DNA of 64,000 nucleotides from contig JACVGT010000021.1 of assembly GCA_018992685.1 (NCBI GenBank), positions 1 to 64,000 of the forward strand, written 5' to 3'. The translations under genes were made by a program, and so were the position numbers. Origin of the DNA: Theionarchaea archaeon (GTDB taxonomy: Archaea; Methanobacteriota_B; Thermococci; Methanofastidiosales; SZ-28-30). This document shows positions 44,398 through 52,451 of this stretch, piece after piece; position 1 is the stretch's first letter, and the number at the start of each line of letters is the position of its first letter. The notes beneath the pieces were generated by a model. It made no database searches. It was not told where the DNA came from and worked only from the letters and a program-made list of their open reading frames with translations.

Positions 44398-45606
44398 GTG
44401 ACAATGGAATTGAGAAGACCAAGTAAGATCCAGGAAAAAATCAATGAGGTCGAAAATGACTTGGCGTGTCTATTCTCTGAGATTGCAGAAAAAGAGAATC
44501 TCGACTTCGCGGAAATCGCCCTAATACCTTTGCCGAGAAGGGGGGCCGGTTTGCTGCCCGATATAAAGAGAATCGATGGCGAAAGAAGTAGCCTCATTAG
44601 CATCCTTGAAGAGTTCGGGTATCTTGAGGAATACCCTTTGTTCCCTCTATTTGAAAGGATTTCGGACTTCAGAATGATACTCATTTTTGATGACCTTTGT
44701 AGAAGAGGAACTCATTTTGCCGAATATGGAGAATATCTGCAGGAGCTTGATAAGATATTCGGGTTTATGAACGAGAAACGTATAGTCCTGGCGACTTATC
44801 TATTACACAAGAATAGATGGAATAGAGAAAAAAATCTCAAACAGGGAATTTACGCAAAAAAAATTCTCGATAAGGAGCCTTTTGATCGAGAAGTGTCAAA
44901 TATATTTTTGACAATAGCATGCAGAGGGGAAATCATCGATGCAGATCATGAACTTATTGAAGCTGAATTTTCAGAAAAGCAGGAGTTCTTTACACTGTGG
45001 AAGGAACTCGAAAAGATTGCAAAGGAGAATCACTGCGAACTTGTAGAAGACGGTATCGATTTTCTTCATCCAAAAAGAAAGAAACTGAGTTTTTTTGTTA
45101 GTGGTGATGAGGCATCGCTGGAGAAAAAAGAGGTTTTGGAAGAACATATGGATCTCAGATTTCCCAAGTTTATTGAAGGAATCAAAATTGCCAAATTTAG
45201 AATGGTTTTCGAGCTTGAATTGTCCGAAGATTGCAAAGGAGTCTTTACCACAAGACTTGAAGCAGTTCCAATTCTTAATCCGATTATTGACAACACTAAG
45301 TTCTCTCCCGAGCTTTGCCGTAAATATTGGAAACCCTACTGCGGGTTCTGTAAAGAAGGCGTAATCTCCGAGGAAGAGTGTAAGAAAAAACAGAAGCCAA
45401 GAATAGATTTCCTGAGGAAGTACTACCATAACCCTGGGTACGACTGCATGATTTGTAATCTTGTGGAGCCTTTTTCGAATCATTTCTGCAAAGAAATCGG
45501 AGACTTGTTTAAAGAGAGTGTTCTCAGGGGCGGGATAACCTTCAAGAGTAGATGGCTTCACCGTGACAGATTATTCGAATTCTGGAGAAAGCTGAAAGCT
45601 CCATAG
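44398..45606 (+). CDS. Unknown protein D: phosphoribosyltransferase-like
   Basis: A 402-residue protein whose first ~130 residues look like a type I phosphoribosyltransferase: EIALIPLPRRGAG, then the PRPP loop RMILIFDDLCRRGTHFAEYG (residues about 92-111), where DD-x-C-RRGTH matches the DDx-x-TGxT signature with R-G-T. The C-terminal half is unknown, with Cys pairs (CGFC, CMIC) that could hold zinc. GTG start at 44398 has AGGTGA 4 nt upstream; an ATG at 44404 is an alternative. It would use PRPP or a nucleotide, complementing the HD protein. Confidence 0.6.
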   Translation: MTMELRRPSKIQEKINEVENDLACLFSEIAEKENLDFAEIALIPLPRRGAGLLPDIKRIDGERSSLISILEEFGYLEEYPLFPLFERISDFRMILIFDDLCRRGTHFAEYGEYLQELDKIFGFMNEKRIVLATYLLHKNRWNREKNLKQGIYAKKILDKEPFDREVSNIFLTIACRGEIIDADHELIEAEFSEKQEFFTLWKELEKIAKENHCELVEDGIDFLHPKRKKLSFFVSGDEASLEKKEVLEEHMDLRFPKFIEGIKIAKFRMVFELELSEDCKGVFTTRLEAVPILNPIIDNTKFSPELCRKYWKPYCGFCKEGVISEEECKKKQKPRIDFLRKYYHNPGYDCMICNLVEPFSNHFCKEIGDLFKESVLRGGITFKSRWLHRDRLFEFWRKLKAP

Positions 45607-45691
45607 CTTCGTGGATGGAAATGTAGAAACTCATTTCTTTTGGGCGTTGTTGAAGTTCTGTCGGTTTTGAGACAAGTAGAATTCCATAGTG

Positions 45692-46141
45692 CTAGCTTGA
45701 ATTGTCTAGACTATCAAAGAGTCTCACATTTTCTTGAGTATCCCCAGCTCTATAATTCAAATACACTTTCCCAAGGAATTTAGAAGCTTCACTTCTATTG
45801 TGAAATTCCCGGAAGAATTTCCCTTTCTTCTCGACCCATTTGGGCTTGACAAATCCGAAATCCAGCGAAATATCCAAAGCACGACCTATTCTTATTTCAT
45901 CTAATGTAAACCCATCAAAGTATTTGTCAAAATGCCTTTTGAATTTCTCGAATCTTCCTCTCAGACGATTGGTTACCATTAGGAAAGAGAACGTCTCGAA
46001 TTGAAGTGTTTCCAAGACTAAATAGAAAGATCTGCCTAATATGGATAGCCCGATTTCCTGATATGGTTTAAGGCTCTTCTCCACAACGATACATGGGAGT
46101 ACCTCCTCACTCCTTTGATCTATACGCTTCACTTTGACCAC
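45692..46141 (-). CDS. Small hypothetical protein E, opposing the island
   Basis: A 149-residue protein, rich in Lys, Phe and Arg, with segments FYLVLETLQFETFSFLMVTN and GKFFREFHNRSEASKFLGKV. No membrane helix, no motif. GTG start is tentative. It converges on the PRTase-like gene (86 nt apart), and could be an accessory or an antitoxin-like element. Family not recognised. Confidence 0.45.
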   Translation of the reverse strand: MVKVKRIDQRSEEVLPCIVVEKSLKPYQEIGLSILGRSFYLVLETLQFETFSFLMVTNRLRGRFEKFKRHFDKYFDGFTLDEIRIGRALDISLDFGFVKPKWVEKKGKFFREFHNRSEASKFLGKVYLNYRAGDTQENVRLFDSLDNSS

Positions 46142-46541
46142 CTAGCAATCATTTTTCCATACTCTTACGTTCTTTCTGTTTTTGTTTGAGTATGACACGT
46201 CAGTATTTCTGAAGCAATCAAGCTCCTGATCTGACTTCAGAGTTGAATGCAATATCATAGCGCAAATCTGACCTCTTTGAGAAGTCTGAAAGTCTCTATG
46301 ACCTGCCTATCATGAAACCTCAAATCCACTTTCTGAAATGTTTCGACGTGGCTATCGTTTCTCTTTTCTATCCATATAAAACTTTCGGTGAAAGCATCTC
46401 ATTCTGAATTTTTTACACAAATGCTTAATTTGTAAAAAAGTGAGAATTCTCTTGATATCCACGATATGAATAAATTTCAACGCATTTCTTTGCAGTGCAT
46501 GCAGTCGGAGAGGCTTACAGTATACTATACTGAAAAGAGAA

Positions 46542-46706
46542 TTAGACAAGTGTTAGAAGCGCAGAATTCAACAGGTCACAGTATATACAGAATCCTCTGG
46601 AGAACCAGGTGATCTCTGCAGCTCTTAATCTGTTGAGTATGTAATCGGCAAAATCAAGACAATTTCCATGCTCTCTTGCACAAACAACCAGAGCAACTGC
46701 TTTCAT
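46542..46706 (-). pseudogene. Flavodoxin/NADPH-dependent FMN reductase-like fragment
   Basis: A 54-codon frame from ATG 46706: MKAVALVVCAREHGNCLDFA, then DYILNRLRAAEITWFSRGFC IYC. The order (I/V)xxxxR-x-x-GN...A-x-x-I-L...C-x-x-C resembles the first third of archaeal iron-sulfur or FMN-type flavodoxin-family oxidoreductases. The FMN-binding remainder is missing, so this is a truncated relic. Confidence 0.5.
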
Positions 46707-46891
46707 GAGCGTTCTGTTAAAGGATATTAGAACACATTTCTATGAAGGCGGTGGATGTGCAAGACGTCCTTGCATAGATCTGCTGCACCTGGACAGCTAG
46801 TTGTTGATTTCGTGAAAGGGTTCCATATTTCTTCAAGTGTGAAGTCAGTATTAATTTCGTAATGAAAGGGAAATATGTCATGAAATTGTGA

Positions 46892-47197
46892 ATGGTCAGA
46901 AATGCCCATGATTCAGACATGGAAAAAGAAGAATCCGAGATATCAAATAAAGAAGTAGTTGAGATCATCAGATTACAAGTCTTTGACCCATCTACCAATG
47001 AAATAAAGAAGCTTTTCAAGGAGAAATATAACCTCTCTTAGAATACGGGGAACCTGTTTAGGAAAGGCGTTCTAGACAAAGCACTAAGACTGGCCAAACA
47101 TCATGCTGGCCACATAGCCAAGAAGAAAAACAAGGATGGGTATATAAAGTTATTTAATAAGAAATATGAAAGTATCACATTTTACAACATTTTTTAG
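46892..47197 (+). pseudogene. Unknown small gene interrupted by an in-frame TAG
   Basis: A frame from ATG 46892 gives 49 codons (…EISNKEVVEIIRLQVFDPST…) and meets TAG at 47039-47041; the same frame then stays open for 51 more codons (…FRKGVLDKALRLAKHHAGHI…) until TAG at 47195. Both halves have protein-like, basic composition. It is most simply a nonsense-mutated gene; family unknown. Confidence 0.3.
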
Positions 47198-47298
47198 CCT
47201 TTAAAGCCTTCTATAAGCGATCAGAGCTTTCTAGGAAAACTCCATGGCATTAAAATACATAAAAAAAAGGGAAAAAGGCTCAAAAACCTAAATCTGAG

Positions 47299-47372
47299 AG
47301 CCCCGGGAGGGATTTGAACCCTCGACCAACTGATTACAAGTCAGTCGCTCTACCGAGCTGAGCCACCGAGGC
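47299..47372 (-). tRNA. tRNA-Thr (anticodon TGT)
   Basis: Minus strand: acceptor stem GCCTCGG pairs with CCGGGGC, including one G-T wobble, discriminator T. The anticodon arm ACTGA-CTTGTAA-TCAGT gives TGT, which reads Thr ACA. The T arm is GAGGG-TTCAAAT-CCCTC. No intron, no encoded CCA. Its 3' end faces the decayed region and the HD/PRTase island, so it could be an attachment site; I find no clear second copy of its 3' end. Confidence 0.95.
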
Positions 47373-47434
47373 CTACAGCTTTCTCTTTACCCAGATTTAT
47401 AAACCTTTCTTTTTCGTTTCAGTGTCTCATCCCA

Positions 47435-48724
47435 TCAGAATTTCAGCACTTCCTGGTACCCCGTCAGGTCAAGCAGCCCATGGCCTGAAATATTGAACGC
47501 AATAACCTTTTCTTCATTCTTCTTCTTGCATTCCAGAGCCTCATCAATTGCACAACATATACTGTATGCCGACTCAGGCGCTGGCAGGAAGCCTTCCTTC
47601 TGGACGAATAATTGGGCCCTTTCAAAGACCATTTTTTCATCAGGTGGATACGCAATTGTATCGAGTAATCCTTCATGTCGCAGCAGACTCAGTATGGGAG
47701 AACATCCGTGATAGCGCAGCCCATCTCCTCGTATGGGCACCATCTTTGCCTGGTGACCAAGGGTGTACATTTTCAGCATGGGAGTCATTTCAGCATGGTC
47801 TGCAAAGTCGTACCGATACTCACCCTGCAGATTGGGAGCAGCCTGACTCTGAGCAGCTATAAACCTGATCTGCTTCTTCTTTGTCAATAAATCCTGGTAA
47901 AACGGGATGGCAAATCCACCAAAATTAGACCCACCTCCCAGACATGAAATCACAACATCCGGATAGTCATCGACTTTCTCAAACTGCTTCTTGGTTTCCA
48001 ATCCAATGATAGTCTGGTGCATCAACACGTGGTTCAACACAGATCCCAGAGAATATGCCACCGTATCACTTGAGGCCGCATCTTCCAGTCCTTCAGAGAT
48101 GGCAATCCCCAACGAACCCACATGTTCCGGGTCTTCCTTCAACAATTCTCTTCCAACTTTGGTCTTGTCACTGGGAGAAGCGAACACTTCAGCTCCCAAC
48201 ATCTTCATGAAACTCCGTCTCTCAGGTTTCCAGTTGTAGACTGCCCTCACCCAGTAGATCGTACATTCCAATCCAGCCAGACGAGACGCATACGCCAGAG
48301 CAGTTCCCCACTGTCCTGCTCCCGTCTCAGTCGTCAACCGTTCCAGTCCCTGTTTCTTGGCATAATATGCCTGTACCAGAGCAGTATTTACCTTGTGTGA
48401 TCCTGTAGGAGAGTAGAACTCCGCTTTGTAGTACATTCTGGCTGGAGTCTTCAAGTACTCTTCCAGCCGCCGGGCCCTGAACAACTGCCTGGGCCTGCCT
48501 GCCTGCTCATATAATTGCAGAACACCTTCAGGGATATCTATCCACCGTTCCTGGGACATCTCCTGCTTTAAACATTCACCTATCAATACTTTCTGCAGAA
48601 AATCCAGTCTGGATTCTCCTTCCTCGGGGTTCTTGGGAGGAGGTAGAGGTTGTGGTAAATCGGGAACAATATTGTACCATTTAGTGGGCAGTTCATCTGG
48701 AGAAAGAACAATTTCTGTATGCAT
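47435..48724 (-). CDS. trpB: Tryptophan synthase beta-like chain TrpB2
   Basis: A 429-residue PLP enzyme of the TrpB2 type. PLP lysine in SPTGSHKVNTAL, catalytic core ETGAGQWGTALAYASRLAGL, phosphate-binding GGGSNFGG, and the TrpB2-specific N-terminal ELPTKWYNIVPDLP and GDGLRYHGCSPILSLL. It makes Trp from indole and Ser, or acts as a serine deaminase in indole salvage. No trpA or other trp genes here. Length fits TrpB2 (about 420-460). Confidence 0.95.
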   Translation of the reverse strand: MHTEIVLSPDELPTKWYNIVPDLPQPLPPPKNPEEGESRLDFLQKVLIGECLKQEMSQERWIDIPEGVLQLYEQAGRPRQLFRARRLEEYLKTPARMYYKAEFYSPTGSHKVNTALVQAYYAKKQGLERLTTETGAGQWGTALAYASRLAGLECTIYWVRAVYNWKPERRSFMKMLGAEVFASPSDKTKVGRELLKEDPEHVGSLGIAISEGLEDAASSDTVAYSLGSVLNHVLMHQTIIGLETKKQFEKVDDYPDVVISCLGGGSNFGGFAIPFYQDLLTKKKQIRFIAAQSQAAPNLQGEYRYDFADHAEMTPMLKMYTLGHQAKMVPIRGDGLRYHGCSPILSLLRHEGLLDTIAYPPDEKMVFERAQLFVQKEGFLPAPESAYSICCAIDEALECKKKNEEKVIAFNISGHGLLDLTGYQEVLKF

Positions 48725-48818
48725 GCTGTCACTTCCGAGAGGAGTTTAAAAGATTTACGTTTCCACCTGGTATGAATCGCATCACCACAGTCCCCGGCCA
48801 CGTACGAACTCTATACTT

Positions 48819-49658
48819 CTATTCAAATGCATTCACATCGAGTTCACAATAGGTAAAATTACCATCCTTTTCTCGTTTGATGATTCCTCTCTTCTCCATC
48901 CGTATCAGCAGTTTGGAAAGACTGGTCTTGGGGATGCTGCATGCTCGAGAAATCTTTATCTGCCGTGATCTCCCTCTCTCGTGCAAATACTCAACTACCT
49001 GTATCTCCCGTTCATTCAGGATAGAGAGAACTGCTTTGTTCAGGGGAGCTGCTTTGTATTTCTTTCTCTTGAGAAGGTTCCTGCTCATGTAGAGCACGAC
49101 TCCTGCTGCTCCCGCCAAACCTGGCACCACACCCCATGTCCAGGTTGCAGCAGGTTGGCCATCCAGCGACACTTCATAGTAAATATATACCTCATCAGAC
49201 AATTCGTCCCAGAAAAGGGTGATTTTCCTCTCCTCTTCAGAAATCTGCGGAAAGGGTGAGTCTGTCACCATGTAGGAGATTACAGCACCCTCCGGCATCA
49301 GCACTGTTACCCCTGCTTCATTGGGAGGCAAATACAGCCACCATTCAGCCCCCTCCTTATGGATTATATCCCAGCTATAATACTCGGGAAATACATATGC
49401 AGATTCTCCTTTCTGAAGAGATATATGCAGTGTAATCTGAGTTTCAGTTCCGAGCACAGTGAATTCGCTCTGGACTGTCCTATCAGAATAAACCTCCAGA
49501 TGGGTTATGGGAAAAGGTATGACATAGGAATAGGTGTCCATGTCCTCCTCAGCTGTAATGATCACCTCATGTGAGATTACGGCATACCCGGTCCCTGAAA
49601 CATCCACTGTGTACCCTGTGGTCTGCACCGCAAGGAGAAGAAGCAGGATGGTCCACAT
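48819..49658 (-). CDS. Membrane-anchored winged-helix protein
   Basis: A 279-residue protein with signal sequence (WTILLLLLAVQTTGYTVDVS), an extracytoplasmic beta-rich domain (to about residue 165), a membrane helix (TWGVVPGLAGAAGVVLYMSR, about 172-192) and a cytoplasmic MarR/COG2512-like winged helix (REIQVVEYLHERGRSRQIKI to KREKDGNFTYCELD). It can sense a surface signal and bind DNA directly; ligand and targets are unknown. The gene lies alone in the minus-strand set. Confidence 0.8.
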   Translation of the reverse strand: MWTILLLLLAVQTTGYTVDVSGTGYAVISHEVIITAEEDMDTYSYVIPFPITHLEVYSDRTVQSEFTVLGTETQITLHISLQKGESAYVFPEYYSWDIIHKEGAEWWLYLPPNEAGVTVLMPEGAVISYMVTDSPFPQISEEERKITLFWDELSDEVYIYYEVSLDGQPAATWTWGVVPGLAGAAGVVLYMSRNLLKRKKYKAAPLNKAVLSILNEREIQVVEYLHERGRSRQIKISRACSIPKTSLSKLLIRMEKRGIIKREKDGNFTYCELDVNAFE

Positions 49659-49712
49659 ACAGGGGAATACTACTCCCCCTTTTTAACTGTTCCCACCTCG
49701 ACCCACACTGCG

Positions 49713-50336
49713 TCACCAGACTTTCGGCAGAAACATGCCCACCTCTTTCTGATATTTTCTGTATTTTTCCCCGAATTTCTGGATCAGTATCTTCTCTTCT
49801 GCTGTGGCAATGCCGTAGTACCCCGGGATGCCCACCAGCAACAGCAGGAGCGGCACACTGAGCAGTGCCAGTGGCAGTCCAATGAAAAACAGCCAGTAGG
49901 ACATGTAGAGTGGGTGTCTCATCACACCGTACGCTCCCCGGGTTGCGAGAGTGTAATCACTGGGCATGGGGCCAGAAGGTGCAATGACTCCTCTGGAAAC
50001 ACGTCCCCAGTCAGCCAGCACGACACCGCCCAGTATCACCAGGAGACCTGCCACCTGAATCACATCTTCGTGAGGATTCCTGAACAGGAGGAAGGTCAAC
50101 TCCTGGTAATACCATCCCCTGTATAACAGGAGGGGACTGATCAGAAACAGAGCCCAAAATACAAGGGAGGGGGGAAATGCCAGAGCTTTGGCCCATCCAG
50201 GAATGGGGAATTCACGGTCACGAGAAGACGAATTCCTTCTCGATCGAGCCATTCTCAAATCCATATATATATGAACTGAAAAAAACAACGCCACAAGCAA
50301 TGTCAGGACACCTGCCATCAAACTCTGATCAATCAT
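49713..50336 (-). CDS. ICMT/PEMT-like membrane methyltransferase
   Basis: A 207-residue membrane protein with about five helices. The C-terminal half carries the isoprenylcysteine-O-methyltransferase-type motif (TRGAYGVMRHPLYMSYWL) and EEKILIQKFGEKYRKYQKEV. Such enzymes methylate lipids or prenyl groups using S-adenosylmethionine. The substrate is unknown. Confidence 0.85.
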   Translation of the reverse strand: MIDQSLMAGVLTLLVALFFSVHIYMDLRMARSRRNSSSRDREFPIPGWAKALAFPPSLVFWALFLISPLLLYRGWYYQELTFLLFRNPHEDVIQVAGLLVILGGVVLADWGRVSRGVIAPSGPMPSDYTLATRGAYGVMRHPLYMSYWLFFIGLPLALLSVPLLLLLVGIPGYYGIATAEEKILIQKFGEKYRKYQKEVGMFLPKVW

Positions 50337-50452
50337 GTGAGCACATTCCCTGCACAGTAAAAAAGGTTATCCTACCCCTTACCTCCTCGATCCTTAAACA
50401 TCATCCCAAAAACTTTTATATTCTAAGATAATAGGATAGAAAGGTGTGTCAA

Positions 50453-52396
50453 ATGAAAAAAGCTTTGTGGTACCCTTCTGAAGAACGCAAAAGGAATGCG
50501 AATATGACACAGTATATGAATTCCCTGAGCGAGACGTATGGACTGACGTTCAGAGACTACCATGAACTCTACGAGTGGTCTGTCAGAAACAGGGAGGATT
50601 TCTGGTCTTCACTGTGGCATTTTTTCGATGTACGAGCTTCTCGTCCGTATGGTACAGTACTGGAAAATCCTGATGACATGCTAAAGTCCAGATGGTTTCA
50701 GGGTGCCACGTTAAATTTCGCTGAGAACCTGTTGAGACACACTGACCAGCACACTGCACTCGTCTTCAAAGGTGAAACCCAAGACCCGATTTACGTCACC
50801 TACGGGGAGCTTTTCAGAAAGGCGGCGTCCTTGGCTGCTTCTTTGAAGGAATGTGGAGTTGCTGCAAGAGACAGAGTCGTCGGATTCATGCCCAATATGA
50901 TTGAGACTGTTGTGGCCATGCTGGCAACTGCCAGTCTCGGGGCTATATGGTCATCCTGTTCCCCAGATTTCGGAATCAAAGGCGTCCTGGATCGATTCGG
51001 ACAGATAGAACCCAAGGTACTGTTTACAGCAGATGGGTACAGCTACAAGGGGAAGAGGATTGATTCGCTTGAGAAAATTTCCGGTATCCTGGAGAAGATT
51101 CAATCTATTGAAAAAGTGGTAGTGGTCCCCTATGCAGAAGAACCCACGATCACTCTTCCCAAAGCAATTCACTATGAAGATTTTCAGACCAGTGCGTCCA
51201 GCATCCAGTTTGAACAGGTACCATTTGACCATCCTCTCTATATCCTGTATACATCTGGGACAACCGGTGCTCCCAAGTGCATGGTTCACGGGGTAGGGGG
51301 CACCTTGCTTCAACACATGAAAGAGCTGGTCTTACACACCAACCTGAAAAGAGATGATACCATTTTTTATTTCACCACGTGTGGGTGGATGATGTGGAAC
51401 TGGCTGGTGAGCTCGCTGGCTGTAGGCAGTACTGTGATCCTGTTCGACGGGAACCCCTTCTACCCTGATGAAGGAGCGCTCTTTCAACTGGCAGAAGATA
51501 CAGGGTTAAGTGTGTTTGGAACCAGTGCAAAGTACTTGGCTGAAGTGGAGAAGGCCGGACTAATCCCCTCAAAGGAATTTGACTTGAATGCATTGCAGAC
51601 AATCCTATCCACGGGATCTCCTTTGTCTGTGGAGAGTTTTGATTATGTGTATAGAAGCATAAGAGAGGATGTACAGCTGTCCTCGATATCGGGGGGATCT
51701 GACATCATTTCATGCTTTGCCCTGGGGTGTCCTCTCCTCCCTGTGTACCCGGGTGAACTGCAGTGCAGAGGGCTGGGGATGAAGGTAGAAGTACTTGATG
51801 AGAATCAGAAAAGCGTGGTAAATAGAAAGGGGGACCTGGTGTGCGCTGCATCATTTCCTTCCCAACCGATTTTTTTCTGGAATGATCCTTACAGCGAGAA
51901 GTACAAGAATGCCTATTTTGATGTGGTGGACAATGTGTGGGTGCACGGTGATTTTGCAGAAATCACTGACCACGGTGGCGTCATCATCTACGGGAGATCA
52001 GATGCCACCCTGAATCCTGGCGGGGTGCGGATTGGAACGGCTGAAATCTACAGGGAAGTGGATACGTTTCCAGAGGTTGTGGACAGTATCGTGGTTGGAC
52101 AACCCTGGAGGGGCGATGTCCGGGTTATTCTCTTTGTCAAGATGCGTGAAGGTACAACGCTGACAGACCAGATGAAGGACAAGGTGAGAAAGACGATCCA
52201 GGAGAACTGTTCTCCCCGTCACGTTCCCAGCAAGATCATCGGAATAGAAGATATCCCCTATACAATAAGTGGAAAAAAGGTGGAAGTTGCTGTGAGGAAG
52301 ATCATTGAGGGACGTCCTGTGTACAACAGAGATGCACTCAGTAATCCTGAAGCTCTTGACCTGTACCGGGACATACCTGAGCTTTCAACTGAGTGA
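50453..52396 (+). CDS. Acetoacetyl-CoA synthetase
   Basis: A 647-residue AMP-forming ligase. Motif YTSGTTGAPKCMVHG (P-loop-like), TTCGWMMWNWLVSSLAVGST typical of acetoacetate-CoA ligases, hinge YGRSDATLNPGGVRIGTAEI and the catalytic Lys in SGKKVEVAVR. The N-terminal domain matches acetoacetyl-CoA synthetase length and pattern (DDMLKSRWFQGATLNFAENL). It activates acetoacetate, the product of leucine breakdown. ATG 50453 follows an AGGTGTG site by 6 nt; a GTG 9 nt earlier is possible. Confidence 0.92.
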   Translation: MKKALWYPSEERKRNANMTQYMNSLSETYGLTFRDYHELYEWSVRNREDFWSSLWHFFDVRASRPYGTVLENPDDMLKSRWFQGATLNFAENLLRHTDQHTALVFKGETQDPIYVTYGELFRKAASLAASLKECGVAARDRVVGFMPNMIETVVAMLATASLGAIWSSCSPDFGIKGVLDRFGQIEPKVLFTADGYSYKGKRIDSLEKISGILEKIQSIEKVVVVPYAEEPTITLPKAIHYEDFQTSASSIQFEQVPFDHPLYILYTSGTTGAPKCMVHGVGGTLLQHMKELVLHTNLKRDDTIFYFTTCGWMMWNWLVSSLAVGSTVILFDGNPFYPDEGALFQLAEDTGLSVFGTSAKYLAEVEKAGLIPSKEFDLNALQTILSTGSPLSVESFDYVYRSIREDVQLSSISGGSDIISCFALGCPLLPVYPGELQCRGLGMKVEVLDENQKSVVNRKGDLVCAASFPSQPIFFWNDPYSEKYKNAYFDVVDNVWVHGDFAEITDHGGVIIYGRSDATLNPGGVRIGTAEIYREVDTFPEVVDSIVVGQPWRGDVRVILFVKMREGTTLTDQMKDKVRKTIQENCSPRHVPSKIIGIEDIPYTISGKKVEVAVRKIIEGRPVYNRDALSNPEALDLYRDIPELSTE

Positions 52397-52451
52397 CATC
52401 CCGCTGCTGAGAAACCAAATGTATAAGTACATTCAGAGAGAAAGGGAGACT

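Larger units (their letters stand above)
46142..47298. other. Decayed region between island and tRNA-Thr
   Basis: About 1.15 kb without an intact gene. It contains a flavodoxin-like fragment (46542-46706) and a frame with an in-frame stop (46892-47197), listed separately. The rest is AT-rich with short frames only. The 3' end of a tRNA gene borders it, a typical target for integration. Confidence 0.65.

Noticed and set aside
47039-47041. TAG read as pyrrolysine in the small interrupted gene
   Set aside because: A single case in a decayed region with no pyl genes in view is better explained as a nonsense mutation.
52305-52451. Longer N-terminus of DNA polymerase B
   Set aside because: It lies mostly inside the acetoacetyl-CoA synthetase gene and is not polymerase-like; a TATA box supports the start at 52452.
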